From a virus, in IMG/VR virus record IMGVR_UViG_3300042889_002648, positions 36,775-100,774 of that record: a DNA stretch of 64,000 nucleotides; one strand, 5' to 3'. Both the position numbers and the translations under genes were made by a program. Below, one piece after another: positions 46,750-55,303 of this stretch (the first letter of the stretch is position 1; every line of letters begins with the position of its first letter). The notes under the pieces were generated by a model. It was not told the origin of the DNA and did no database searches. It was given only the letters and a program-made list of their open reading frames with translations.

Positions 46750-47235
46750 TTATAGCGTTTTGATTTTTACAATGACTCTGCTGCCGGCAAAAATTGTTTT
46801 GATGATCTTAAAGATTGTTGACCAATCTCCGCGAGCAAGACCTGCTCCAATCTTTGGCATTTGTATTACTCTATAGCCGTCAGTCTCTGCTTTACGACGT
46901 AGCGCCTGCAGACAGCGAAAAAGAGAATCTGTTTGCAATGGCGTTGGATTATATCTTGAATGATAGACTCCTGCCATTGCAAACATGTTCACCACCGTGA
47001 TGTCCTGAGCAGCATCAACACATTGTATTGATCCTAATAATTCTTCAGGTCGATCTTCGTATGCCTTGCAGCGTTTTAAATAATAACGTTCTATCTCTGG
47101 CCAACGACGTGATATCGCAAGCACAAAGCCAGCTCCCCAGAGTCCGCGATTATTCACAACATGCGCGAGCAGTGTGGGTACACCAGCTTCACAGTTGCAT
47201 GCATCACCAGCGGAGAGTATAACGTTATCTGTCAT
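46750..47235 (-). CDS. Macro-domain protein (ADP-ribose binding)
   Basis: A 161-aa macro domain. Key loops are AHVVNNRGLWGAGFVLAI near residue 24 (Asn and Gly-rich phosphate loop) and QMPKIGAGLARGDW near 131. Members bind or hydrolyse ADP-ribose derivatives, such as ADP-ribose 1''-phosphate from tRNA splicing. With the RNA ligase gene two genes away, a link to RNA repair or to ADP-ribosylation defences is plausible. Confidence 0.8.
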   Translation of the reverse strand: MTDNVILSAGDACNCEAGVPTLLAHVVNNRGLWGAGFVLAISRRWPEIERYYLKRCKAYEDRPEELLGSIQCVDAAQDITVVNMFAMAGVYHSRYNPTPLQTDSLFRCLQALRRKAETDGYRVIQMPKIGAGLARGDWSTIFKIIKTIFAGSRVIVKIKTL

Positions 47236-47241
47236 AATATT

Positions 47242-47409
47242 TTAGTTTTTGCCGTTTCCGCCATATGTCTTACGACGGCGTTTTTTGCTGTTAGGATTGT
47301 CCCAGCTTGTATCGCAGTTGGATCCTGCAAATACTTTAGTTCCACCATTATTCTGGTCCTTCTTGCTAGCATAGCCAGCTGCTCGTGCTTGTCTTGTATT
47401 TTTGTTCAT
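47242..47409 (-). CDS. Small basic hypothetical protein
   Basis: A 55-aa Lys/Asn/Gly-rich, probably disordered protein (RQARAAGYASKKDQNNGG, NSKKRRRKTYGG). Start at the Met after the preceding stop. Confidence 0.5.
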   Translation of the reverse strand: MNKNTRQARAAGYASKKDQNNGGTKVFAGSNCDTSWDNPNSKKRRRKTYGGNGKN

Positions 47410-47413
47410 AAGT

Positions 47414-47677
47414 TTATTTGCTTTCTTTAAAGATGACTTGTCCTTCAACCAAACCTAAGTCCGACTTTTCGCTAAATGTTGATGTTTCGGGATTTTCATT
47501 TTCACGCAGAGGACGAGTCAAATACCATAGCTGTTCATTCTTCCATGTGACATTCATGAGTTTTGTATTTGCCGGCAAGTCAACTGTCATGCTTCCGCCA
47601 TATGATTTTGCTCTTTGATTTTCCGTGCACGAAAAGGATGCGCACGCCAATAGTGTATATATTAGGTATTTCTTCAT
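47414..47677 (-). CDS. Phage lipoprotein
   Basis: An 87-aa lipoprotein: signal MKKYLIYTLLACASFSC with the lipid Cys at 17. The mature part (SYGGSMTVDLPANTKLMNVT, WYLTRPLRENENPETS) is a family I recall in several phages. It would be tethered to a membrane; superinfection exclusion is one possibility. Confidence 0.68.
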   Translation of the reverse strand: MKKYLIYTLLACASFSCTENQRAKSYGGSMTVDLPANTKLMNVTWKNEQLWYLTRPLRENENPETSTFSEKSDLGLVEGQVIFKESK

Positions 47678-47680
47678 AAT

Positions 47681-48316
47681 TTAAATTTTACATTGATGTC
47701 CATGTCCTCTAAACTCTCCGCAGTGCAAACAATTGGAAAGGTTAAGCTCTCCCTTGTTCCAATATTTGTTCCAAGGGAAAAGTGTTGTTTTTATCTCCTC
47801 AAGCGGGGAGTTTTCAACCCATGCATCTTGCCAACGAATTGCTTCACGTCGCGCTTCAGTGATATCTTCACTTTGTTTTTTGAGTAATAACAATGCGTGT
47901 TGTAAAGCAAGCTCTGCGCTATATTCATTTGAATAGACATAATCTGCCAATTGTTGCAATGTCATTGGTGTCTTCACTCGCTCTGAAATAGTATGAGTCA
48001 AGCTGCTCAAGCTATTTTGTTTAACTGTGCCACATATGCCTTCAAAGGCAGCACGTGCTCCATTATACTCATGTCTGAGATTTAGAATTTCATTGTTTGC
48101 TTCGGCTAATTTTTGTGTCAGCTCATCGATCTGATGTTGCATACTCTGCATTTGTAAATATGTCGCAAAATCAATTGAGGAAGTGTCCGATGCAAACGGT
48201 CCAAACTCACTATCAACATGATCATACTCATCTTGGAGTGGATCTTTTGACCAATCCTTGATTGGTCGATTTAGCATTTCTTCTAGTTGTTTTTTACCAT
48301 CTAATCGTTCACTCAT
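47681..48316 (-). CDS. Coiled-coil hypothetical protein
   Basis: A 211-aa protein; residues 70-110 are a probable coiled coil (QHQIDELTQKLAEANNEIL) and the C-terminus has CLHCGEFRGHGHQC. The start MSERLDG (48316) is set by AAAGGAGG. Earlier Met codons lie upstream of this ribosome site and are unlikely. Confidence 0.6.
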   Translation of the reverse strand: MSERLDGKKQLEEMLNRPIKDWSKDPLQDEYDHVDSEFGPFASDTSSIDFATYLQMQSMQHQIDELTQKLAEANNEILNLRHEYNGARAAFEGICGTVKQNSLSSLTHTISERVKTPMTLQQLADYVYSNEYSAELALQHALLLLKKQSEDITEARREAIRWQDAWVENSPLEEIKTTLFPWNKYWNKGELNLSNCLHCGEFRGHGHQCKI

Positions 48317-48605
48317 ATATCCTCCTTTCACGGCGGGATTTAATAGGTTTGCGCACAATCCACATTGCTGATCCCAAAGGCCACCAAAGTTGCCAGTATC
48401 GAGCAGAGCCATTAGCGCCACCACCCATGCAAGTAAATGTACTAAGAGTTCCGCGATGGATGTCCATGGTTAATCTTCCTACTGTGAAGCGGATCAATCT
48501 CTTGCCCCAAAAGCAAACATTGATCCACGAACATCCGTATGTTCTTCGATCCATCTCAGCACTGTTTGGATTATGTATCGGGCATATCGTTGTTTTTCCA
48601 TTCAT
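48309..48605 (-). CDS. Hypothetical protein with strong RBS
   Basis: A 98-aa protein (MNGKTTICPIHNPNSAEMDR), Cys/Trp/Gly rich. AAAGGAGG before the ATG supports translation. No family recognised; the end overlaps the next ATG by 8 nt. Confidence 0.5.
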   Translation of the reverse strand: MNGKTTICPIHNPNSAEMDRRTYGCSWINVCFWGKRLIRFTVGRLTMDIHRGTLSTFTCMGGGANGSARYWQLWWPLGSAMWIVRKPIKSRRERRIYE

Positions 48606-49012
48606 GATTCACCTCCTTTCACGGCGGCAATAAGTGCCTCTCTCGACAAATCAGGTTGCGACCATGGCAATTCAGGCAGTGGAGGGACTCTCCCACCTGC
48701 ATACATTTCTCCGACAACCTGCAACTGGTCGCGCAATATCTCAGCGCATTCCCGCGCCTCTGCAAGCTCGCGTTCGAGCTTCTCGCGCTCCGTTGTTTCC
48801 TCAGCGAGTGCTTTCGTTAAGTCGCCAATCATCTCAGGTAGATTCTCCACCGTGTGCGTTGGGACATACCCGACTGGCATGATTGATAGGCACTGCTTTA
48901 GGATATTCCGCGCTTCGGTAAGTTCGTGTTCTATCACTTGGATGTGGTCATACATGGTGCGCTTATACACTTGGTCTGGCATTCGTGCATCTGTTATCGG
49001 TGTCTCACTCAT
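48602..49012 (-). CDS. Coiled-coil protein (SETP-type start)
   Basis: A 136-aa protein: MSETPITDARMPD, then a long charged helix (ETTEREKLERELAEARECAE). Similar 'SETPxTDA' plus coiled-coil proteins are common in several bacterial and phage genomes from memory. GGAGG precedes the ATG. Confidence 0.6.
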   Translation of the reverse strand: MSETPITDARMPDQVYKRTMYDHIQVIEHELTEARNILKQCLSIMPVGYVPTHTVENLPEMIGDLTKALAEETTEREKLERELAEARECAEILRDQLQVVGEMYAGGRVPPLPELPWSQPDLSREALIAAVKGGES

Positions 49013-49418
49013 GGCTCCCTCCTTCCGCTGTGACTAGGGCATCTCTTAGTATTTGTTGATCTTCATATGTGAAATACGTGGTTGTTTCCTCTCCTTCTTC
49101 AAGAGTCCAGTCAACATCAAACCGCTCCAAAGCCTCAACCAATATATCGCGTTGACTTTGATATTCAATCGCCCTAAGTTGGCTTACATTTGCACTATTT
49201 AGTGCGGCAGTAATTATCCCGTTAAGATTTTCTATTTCTTTTCGAGCCTCAACGAGTTTGCCCAACAATTTGCCTACTTCTTTCTCAAGATCGTGTCGCA
49301 TTGCTGCGCTACACATGCCACTCAACGAATATTTTGTATGACCAAGTTCTGCCATGATTTTCTCTGCCTCGCGAACATACCCAAGAGCCTCTGTTGTTTT
49401 ATCATCAAATGTAATCAT
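49005..49418 (-). CDS. Hypothetical helical protein
   Basis: A 137-aa helical protein (EKIMAELGHTKYSLSGMCSA). It has a GGAGG ribosome site and overlaps neighbours by 4-8 nt. Part of the Shine-Dalgarno-bearing gene block. Confidence 0.58.
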   Translation of the reverse strand: MITFDDKTTEALGYVREAEKIMAELGHTKYSLSGMCSAAMRHDLEKEVGKLLGKLVEARKEIENLNGIITAALNSANVSQLRAIEYQSQRDILVEALERFDVDWTLEEGEETTTYFTYEDQQILRDALVTAEGGSHE

Positions 49419-49960
49419 TGTGCTCCTCCTGCTTCTTTATGTCTTTCGTTCAAAAAGTGTTTTACAATATCGGCAAAAATATCTTCATCGCTATTGTCAC
49501 CCATATAGTCTTCAACTTTAAGATAGTGAGTCCGCGGATTAATGCCCATGAGTGTAGTCTTTTCATCATTCCACATTGGCAGCAAATTGTCAATGAGTAC
49601 ATTATTCTTATTTGCATAAGGATGCGGATTCACAATTTTGTCAACGCCATACAAACTCTGTAAGCGAATGCTATACTTTTGCATCGTCTCACGCGAAAAG
49701 ATGTCTTCATCTGAGAAGCCCCATTCCGCCAAGCGTGAAATTTCCCTAGCATAGTCAAAACTAGCAGCGGTCAAGATGTGAACATTTTCTTCACCAACAA
49801 GTGTGCGACTATATTGGATTAGCGCCTTCGAGCATGGACGCACACAAGTAAAATACTCCTCGCCGCCGTCTAAACGAAAGTGTATGTTATGTTTATATAG
49901 TTTTGATTCATAAGTGCGGCTATGAATCAATGTTTCATCAATGTCCCAGAATATTTTCAT
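49415..49960 (-). CDS. HAD-like phosphatase
   Basis: A 181-aa protein that starts MKIFWDIDETLIHSRTY, the DxDET of HAD phosphatases (FCP/NIF type). HILTAASFDYA near 82 is motif II, and KNNVLIDNLLP near 133 motif III. Substrate unknown. Start placed at 49960 after a leader with no ribosome site, unlike the genes before it. Confidence 0.75.
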   Translation of the reverse strand: MKIFWDIDETLIHSRTYESKLYKHNIHFRLDGGEEYFTCVRPCSKALIQYSRTLVGEENVHILTAASFDYAREISRLAEWGFSDEDIFSRETMQKYSIRLQSLYGVDKIVNPHPYANKNNVLIDNLLPMWNDEKTTLMGINPRTHYLKVEDYMGDNSDEDIFADIVKHFLNERHKEAGGAQ

Positions 49961-49973
49961 AAGTAGTGTTGTG

Positions 49974-50210
49974 TTAGGAAAGATCAATTGTAATGCCTTT
50001 GTCAAAATTTACAAAGACGCGATAGTCGGATGGAAAACGGCATGCGCTCAAAAACTTGCGCAGCGTCTTTGGAGTTGCAAATTCAAAATGGCCATCAGCA
50101 ATCACTGTATATGCTTTGCGTTGCTCGTGTAGTAGCTTTTTGCCTTTGCGCATTTCCTTAGCGCGATTAATGAGGCTGTCCATTTGGATGTCTGTCAAGT
50201 ATGCTTTCAT
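49974..50210 (-). CDS. Small basic hypothetical protein
   Basis: A 78-aa protein (MKAYLTDIQMDSLINRAKEM), with a region (EFATPKTLRKFLSACRFPSD) that could bind nucleic acid. First gene after an early promoter. Confidence 0.55.
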   Translation of the reverse strand: MKAYLTDIQMDSLINRAKEMRKGKKLLHEQRKAYTVIADGHFEFATPKTLRKFLSACRFPSDYRVFVNFDKGITIDLS

Positions 50211-50228
50211 AATATTGGTTGCATCAAT

Positions 50229-50257
50229 ATTATACACTATTTACTGACAATTGTAAA
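50229..50257 (-). promoter_or_regulatory. Early sigma70-type promoter
   Basis: TTTACA, 17 bp, TATAAT before the ATG at 50210; the -10 is 18 nt from the start. Confidence 0.72.
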
Positions 50258-50268
50258 TAGAAAAATGA

Positions 50269-51207
50269 TCACATTCTTAGCGTTTTTGACTCAATTTCTT
50301 CAAGAAATGATCTATAGGCTCTCTCCAAACCATCCCGTAAAGATATTGTGGCGCGCCAACCCATCTGCTCACATAGACTTACATCAAGAAGTTTTTGTGG
50401 AGTGCCATCGGCTTTGCTATAATCATTTTCAATTGTGCCTTTAAATCCAACAATATCGATAATTAGTTCAGCTAATTCTTTTATGCTAATATCATAGCCT
50501 GTGCCGATATTGATCCAATCAGGTGGATTTGCTTGCTCAATAAGAGTCATGCATGCAACAGCAAGATCATCAACATGCAAAAATTCTCTTCGAGGATTGC
50601 CTGTACCCCAAATAGTTACACTTGGTGATTGGTCAATTTTAGCCTGATGAATGCGACGAATAAGTCCAGGAACAACGTGACTATTTTCAGGATGATAATT
50701 ATCACCTGTTCCATATAAATTTGTAGGCATAGCAGAATGATAAAGAAGATCATATTGATTGCGATAGTGTTGGCACATTTTTAGTGCAGCAATTTTTGCA
50801 ACCGCATATGCTTCATTAGTAACTTCCAATTGTGATTCAAGCAAATAACTTTCTTTAATTGGTTGAGGTGATTGCTTAGGATAGATACAAGAACTTCCTA
50901 AGTTTAAGAGCCGTTGTACATTAGCGCGACGACTGCCCTCTATAATATTTGAAGCTATTGTAAGATTCTCATATATAAATTCTGCTGGATATTGAGAATT
51001 TGCATGAATTCCTCCAACCTTCGCGGCAGCAATAATAACAACATCTGGTTTCTTTTCATTAAGAAAGTCAAATACTGCTCTTTGATCCAACAGATCAAGC
51101 TGATCTCGTGATGCAACAATCAATTCATATTTGTCACTTTTTTCTACAGCTCGTACTAAAGCAGAGCCTACCATTCCGTTGTGTCCGGCAATATATAATT
51201 TCTTCAT
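50269..51207 (-). CDS. fcl: GDP-L-fucose synthase
   Basis: A 312-aa enzyme that makes GDP-L-fucose from GDP-4-keto-6-deoxymannose. NADP site GHNGMVGS at residue 4, SSCIYP near 104 and the catalytic Tyr-x-x-x-Lys in AYAVAK near 134 are visible. RREFLHVDDLA near 205 is typical. It follows gmd; a Met four codons upstream overlaps the gmd stop by 11 nt. Confidence 0.9.
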   Translation of the reverse strand: MKKLYIAGHNGMVGSALVRAVEKSDKYELIVASRDQLDLLDQRAVFDFLNEKKPDVVIIAAAKVGGIHANSQYPAEFIYENLTIASNIIEGSRRANVQRLLNLGSSCIYPKQSPQPIKESYLLESQLEVTNEAYAVAKIAALKMCQHYRNQYDLLYHSAMPTNLYGTGDNYHPENSHVVPGLIRRIHQAKIDQSPSVTIWGTGNPRREFLHVDDLAVACMTLIEQANPPDWINIGTGYDISIKELAELIIDIVGFKGTIENDYSKADGTPQKLLDVSLCEQMGWRATISLRDGLERAYRSFLEEIESKTLRM

Positions 51208-51208
51208 A

Positions 51209-52309
51209 TTAATAGCCATTTTCTTTAAGCAGAGTCATGCGATTAGCTTCCCTTAAATCGTGAATTATCATTTCTTCACACATTTGTTCAACACTAATCT
51301 CGGGTTTCCAACCAAGTTTTTCCATTGCTTTTGATGGATCGCCTAGCAATGTTTCAACTTCGGCTGGTCGAAAATATTGTGGATCGATTCGTATAATAAT
51401 ATCACCAACTTTAACACCGCTTGCCTTTGATGAATCACTAATGGCAGAAACAATGCCAATTTCATCGAGGCCTTCGCCTTTAAAATCAATTTCAATGCCT
51501 GCATATTTTGCGGACATTCTTACAAATTCTCTTACGGAAATTTGTTTACCACTGGCAATAACAAAATCATCAGGAGAATCTTGTTGCAGCATCATCCATT
51601 GCATTCTAACATAATCTTTAGCATGACCCCAATCTCTTAATGCATTAAGATTACCAAGAAATAAAGTTTTTTCTAGAGCAAGAGCAATATTCGCTATGCC
51701 TCGCGTTATTTTTCGCGTTACAAAGGTTTCTCCTCGGCGAGGTGATTCATGATTAAAAAGAATGCCATTACAAGCATATATGCCATATGCTTCTCTATAG
51801 TTTACTGTTATCCAATATGCATATAGCTTAGCGACTCCATAAGGGGAACGAGGATAAAATGGAGTTTTTTCGGTTTGAATCTCGTTTTGTACATTGCCAT
51901 ATAATTCAGATGTTGATGCCTGATAATAACGGGTCTTTTTTTCTAATCCAAGAAAACGAATTGCTTCAAGCAATCGCAATGATCCTAATGCATCAACATC
52001 AGCAGTATATTCTGGCAAATCAAATGAGACAGCAACATGAGATTGTGCACCTAAGTTATAAATTTCATCAGGCTCAATTTCTTTGACAAGTCTTATTAGA
52101 TTTGAACTATCTGAAAGATCGCCATAATGCAGATGAAACATGTTATTATCTTCATGCGGATCTTTATAAAGATGATCAATGCGTGATGTATTAAAGGATG
52201 AAGATCTGCGTTTAATGCCATGAACTTCATAGCCCTTTTCAAGAAGCAATTCGGCAAGATATGAACCATCCTGTCCAGTAATACCAGTTATGAGTGCTTT
52301 TTTATTCAT
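51209..52309 (-). CDS. gmd: GDP-mannose 4,6-dehydratase
   Basis: A 366-aa full-length enzyme. [13 protein letters not shown] at residue 8 (NADP), [11 protein letters not shown] near 90, the catalytic Tyr-x-x-x-Lys in [10 protein letters not shown] near 154 and [15 protein letters not shown] near 187 are standard. It and fcl make GDP-fucose, for modifying host surface sugar, virion or DNA. Confidence 0.93.
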   Translation of the reverse strand: MNKKALITGITGQDGSYLAELLLEKGYEVHGIKRRSSSFNTSRIDHLYKDPHEDNNMFHLHYGDLSDSSNLIRLVKEIEPDEIYNLGAQSHVAVSFDLPEYTADVDALGSLRLLEAIRFLGLEKKTRYYQASTSELYGNVQNEIQTEKTPFYPRSPYGVAKLYAYWITVNYREAYGIYACNGILFNHESPRRGETFVTRKITRGIANIALALEKTLFLGNLNALRDWGHAKDYVRMQWMMLQQDSPDDFVIASGKQISVREFVRMSAKYAGIEIDFKGEGLDEIGIVSAISDSSKASGVKVGDIIIRIDPQYFRPAEVETLLGDPSKAMEKLGWKPEISVEQMCEEMIIHDLREANRMTLLKENGY

Positions 52310-52331
52310 TGTTAATATGTAATGATAATAA

Positions 52332-52463
52332 TTAATTAGCTAACCAATCACAGAGCAAATAGATTGTCACAATCCAAAATAATATTGAGCCTAAGACAAC
52401 TGGCCAACAACCACGTTTTTCATTTTTCGAATAGTCGTGAACTGGATATTTGAATTTTTTCAT
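52332..52463 (-). CDS. Tiny membrane protein
   Basis: A 43-aa protein: a polar basic start and one membrane helix ([19 protein letters not shown]). Found by reading the gap between genes. Plausible but small. Confidence 0.5.
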   Translation of the reverse strand: MKKFKYPVHDYSKNEKRGCWPVVLGSILFWIVTIYLLCDWLAN

Positions 52464-52467
52464 ATTT

Positions 52468-52677
52468 TTATTTATCTTCATTATTTTCAAAATAATCATT
52501 TAATACACTATGAATCTTAAGACCTCTTGATGTGACACCTTCACTTATTTGACCAAGCTGCCCAAAATCAATTTTCCATACGGCACAACCAAGCTCATTG
52601 ATGAGCGCAGTTCTTGTACGATAGCCTGTTTGAAAGCATACGGTATCTTCAACACCATTATTTTCGAAATTGATCAT
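52468..52677 (-). CDS. Non-repeat member near repeat cluster 3
   Basis: A 69-aa protein (MINFENNGVEDTVCFQTGYR). It lies after the last repeat gene of cluster 3 without overlap. No family recognised. Confidence 0.5.
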   Translation of the reverse strand: MINFENNGVEDTVCFQTGYRTRTALINELGCAVWKIDFGQLGQISEGVTSRGLKIHSVLNDYFENNEDK

Positions 52678-52681
52678 ACGA

Positions 52682-52882
52682 TTAATATTTGTATTCTTTT
52701 ATTGTAACACGGACTGAACTAAATTCAGAGTCATTAGATATCAATTGACCGCATTGTAAAAATGAACCGCAAATTCTATTATTAACTGAACTCCAAACTA
52801 TATCACGAACTGCTTTATGAACTGAATACCAAACTGGTTGATAGACTGCACTTTTAATTTCATCTTCAATATTAATATTCAT
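52682..52882 (-). CDS. Decayed tetrapeptide-repeat protein 3-2
   Basis: A 66-aa protein with the family start (MNINIEDEIKSAV) and end (RVTIKEYKY). The core has only fragments of the repeat (YSVHKAVRDIVWSSVNN), then unique sequence, which suggests a decaying or mixed member. Confidence 0.6.
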   Translation of the reverse strand: MNINIEDEIKSAVYQPVWYSVHKAVRDIVWSSVNNRICGSFLQCGQLISNDSEFSSVRVTIKEYKY

Positions 52883-53078
52883 ATTCTTTTATTGCAACGT
52901 TAAGTGAGTCATGAACTGAGACACGAACTGAGTCAACAACCGAGCCACGAACTGAGTCATCAACCGAGTTATCAACTGAGTCATAGACTGAGTTATTAAC
53001 AGTGTCCCAAACTGAGTCATAAACTGAGTTCCAAACTGAGTTCCAAACTGAGCGATTTATTTTATCTTCAATATTCAT
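52872..53078 (-). CDS. Tetrapeptide-repeat protein 3-1
   Basis: A 68-aa member: MNIEDKINRSV, about 13 units (runs of WNSV, YDSV, DNSV), then NVAIKEYEY. Start set at the family Met, 53078; a longer in-frame reading starts inside the upstream gene. 11-nt overlap with the next gene. Confidence 0.75.
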   Translation of the reverse strand: MNIEDKINRSVWNSVWNSVYDSVWDTVNNSVYDSVDNSVDDSVRGSVVDSVRVSVHDSLNVAIKEYEY

Positions 53079-53080
53079 AT

Positions 53081-53266
53081 TCAATCTTGTCCATTGGTTA
53101 ATAATGATATTCCTAACATAAGTGAAAACCACATTAACAGAAATCCTAATACATAACCAGCAGCAATAAGCACATCATGTAAACCATATTCCTTTACCAT
53201 AAGACAAAGATATATTGTAAATGGCAATGATACGAGAATGCCTCCTAATAGTTTTGCTTTATTCAT
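53081..53266 (-). CDS. Small two-helix membrane protein
   Basis: A 61-aa protein with two membrane helices (LLGGILVSLPFTIYLCLMV and AAGYVLGFLLMWFSLML). No known function. Confidence 0.55.
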   Translation of the reverse strand: MNKAKLLGGILVSLPFTIYLCLMVKEYGLHDVLIAAGYVLGFLLMWFSLMLGISLLTNGQD

Positions 53267-53769
53267 AATCCAAAATAACCTTTAATCGTTTCAAGAGTTA
53301 CAAACACATTACCCGTCTTTGGATAAACCACATCAACACAAGTATTATAGTAACGCTTGTCAAGAGTGCCATACCAAGTGCGCACACTATGTTGATGAAC
53401 ATGGCCGTGCACGTTCTTTTTGCCGCGGAGTTCGGCAGGATGGATAGGTGAGTGACTCAGCCACATAGCTTTATACTTGATGATGCCATGAATTTCTTCA
53501 AAGACACTAGTCTGTAGCGCGGTGCTCGTCATATCATCGTGGTTACCTTTGATGAGAATCTTACGACCACATAGATTGCCCATTGCGATGAGCTCATCGT
53601 CCGTAAAGGCAGCATCGCCCATGACATATACGATGTCAGTCTTTTTAACCGTATCACGCCATAGCTTATGAATATGAGCAGTGTTTGCTGCACTATCTCT
53701 AACCCATGGACGATACTTTCCAATTGCTTTATGACCCAGATGCGGGTCGCCTATAAAATATACGCTCAT
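53263..53769 (-). CDS. Metallophosphoesterase
   Basis: A 168-aa calcineurin-like enzyme: FIGDPHLGH at residue 5, YVMGDAAFT near 48, LIKGNHDDM near 72 and VHGHVHQHS near 118. More compact than the paralogue at 43835. Overlaps both neighbours by 4 nt. Confidence 0.85.
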   Translation of the reverse strand: MSVYFIGDPHLGHKAIGKYRPWVRDSAANTAHIHKLWRDTVKKTDIVYVMGDAAFTDDELIAMGNLCGRKILIKGNHDDMTSTALQTSVFEEIHGIIKYKAMWLSHSPIHPAELRGKKNVHGHVHQHSVRTWYGTLDKRYYNTCVDVVYPKTGNVFVTLETIKGYFGL

Positions 53770-54050
53770 GTTTTTATTTCTTTCAATTCTTCATCCCAAC
53801 GACGATGAAAGCTATCTTCTCCGTCATCACCGCTAACGAGCCAATCGACTCGCTGAGCCATTATAGCAGCTTTTCTTAGCGTATCAACGGCAGTTTTGAA
53901 CTTTTCAATTGTTTCAGCACTATAGCCTCCGCCACGCCGATAGCCCCATTCATCCAATGACTCATCGTCATTGCTCTTGATAAGTTCTTCAATACTTTTT
54001 GCAATGTCTTCAATGCGATCTTGCTGATATTCAAAATGTCCTCCACTCAT
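53766..54050 (-). CDS. Conserved phage protein (MSGGHF family)
   Basis: A 94-aa protein. MSGGHFEYQQDRIEDIAKSI is the start of a widespread small phage protein family; DWGYRR-like and RVDWLVSGDDGED segments follow. No function known. Confidence 0.7.
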   Translation of the reverse strand: MSGGHFEYQQDRIEDIAKSIEELIKSNDDESLDEWGYRRGGGYSAETIEKFKTAVDTLRKAAIMAQRVDWLVSGDDGEDSFHRRWDEELKEIKT

Positions 54051-54063
54051 ATATGTTATTTAA

Positions 54064-54384
54064 TTATATTGATTGCTCTTCGAATTTTGAGCGCAATGCT
54101 TCATATTGAGAGCGCTCGTAGTCAAGTCGTTTGTGATCTCTGATTGCTTCATTTGCTTCAGCTTGTGCAGACTCTTCAGCTGTCATATATCGGGTGCCAA
54201 GAATTTCAACATACCCACAGTCGCCTCGAAAAAATTCAATAGACGTGCTAATTGCGCCTAGTTCTTTTGCTTTTTGGTTAAGGCTCTCAAGCGTTTTAAT
54301 CAACTCTTCAATTGACTCACCATAAGCAACGTTGCTGTTGTCTAATTCAAATTTTTTTGTTCTTTTAGTCATATTTTTTGTCAT
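54064..54384 (-). CDS. Hypothetical helical protein
   Basis: A 106-aa protein with SIEELIKTLESLNQKAKELG near residue 22 and a charged C-terminal helix. Starts 8 nt after the upstream gene's stop; a longer frame would overlap that gene. Confidence 0.55.
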   Translation of the reverse strand: MTKNMTKRTKKFELDNSNVAYGESIEELIKTLESLNQKAKELGAISTSIEFFRGDCGYVEILGTRYMTAEESAQAEANEAIRDHKRLDYERSQYEALRSKFEEQSI

Positions 54385-54391
54385 AGTAGGG

Positions 54392-54778
54392 TTACCAGCT
54401 TGAAGTATAAAGAAGTTCTTCATTTTCAAAGTCAAAGGTTGCTAGAATTTCTGATAGAATATCAATGGTGGAGTTGACTCTATTCCAATACCATTCATCA
54501 TACACGGTGCTACCAAAAAAGAAGCCACTTTGTGTTGGCAGCAAGCTTGTATCTTTTGTCTGCTGCAGCTTCTTGAGAACTTCTACAAGCTCGCTTAGTT
54601 TAGTTCGTGACACGACATAAGCGCCGCAGTCATCAACATCGTCTTGTACATTGCGAACAAACCAAGCATGCAATGCATTGAATTTGCGCCAATAGGCGAG
54701 TTCTGCCCAATCGGCATAATCATTTGCTTTAGCACGATTAAGTTCTGATCGTGAAGTTAAGTACATGTCAAGTCCCAT
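54392..54778 (-). CDS. Conserved phage protein (MGLDMYL family)
   Basis: A 128-aa protein beginning MGLDMYLTSRSELN with LAYWRKFNALHAWF near residue 28, a small-protein family I recall in many phages. It often lies near MSGGHF-type genes, as here. Function unknown. Confidence 0.7.
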   Translation of the reverse strand: MGLDMYLTSRSELNRAKANDYADWAELAYWRKFNALHAWFVRNVQDDVDDCGAYVVSRTKLSELVEVLKKLQQTKDTSLLPTQSGFFFGSTVYDEWYWNRVNSTIDILSEILATFDFENEELLYTSSW

Positions 54779-54838
54779 AATTTTATTTTTTGTTAGTTAT
54801 TCTTTGTTTTGCTCTCTTCTAAATTATAACGATGTTCC

Positions 54839-55237
54839 TTATGTCCACAAGTAGCCTCGGTACTTCACAATCGTGCTTAACATTTCAGTGTCACGTTCAT
54901 AAAGATCGCTCTCTGCTTTGATCGCACGTTGTATTTCGTTCGCGGCAAATGCCTCATCAATTTCTTTTTCAAGTACTGCGCGTTCTGTTTTGAAATATGC
55001 ATACACTTTGCGAATAGCATCATTCCAAGCATAGCTTTGCTCTGCATAGCCTTCACTAACATGTCCTGCTTTTAGATCTTCATCATAATAACCACGGTCA
55101 GGCAATTCACCTTTCATTTCTTGCTCGACATAATCGAACAAGCACTGCACTAAGACAGTTTCAATGATGGTGTCTTTGTCTCTCCAATCGCCTGATATAC
55201 GATCAGTGAGCCATTTTTGTCGGTTCTTTTTTGCCAT
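54839..55237 (-). CDS. Hypothetical protein
   Basis: A 132-aa charged, helical protein (WLTDRISGDWRDKDTIIETV). First gene after an early promoter. No family recognised. Confidence 0.6.
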   Translation of the reverse strand: MAKKNRQKWLTDRISGDWRDKDTIIETVLVQCLFDYVEQEMKGELPDRGYYDEDLKAGHVSEGYAEQSYAWNDAIRKVYAYFKTERAVLEKEIDEAFAANEIQRAIKAESDLYERDTEMLSTIVKYRGYLWT

Positions 55238-55265
55238 AATGATATTGTAGTTTGTCTACAGATTT

Positions 55266-55294
55266 ATTATACACTATTAGTGTGCTCTTGTAAA
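55266..55294 (-). promoter_or_regulatory. Early sigma70-type promoter
   Basis: TTTACA, 17 bp, TATAAT, leader AAATCTGTAGACAAA before the ATG at 55237. Confidence 0.75.
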
Positions 55295-55303
55295 TAAAAA
55301 AGA

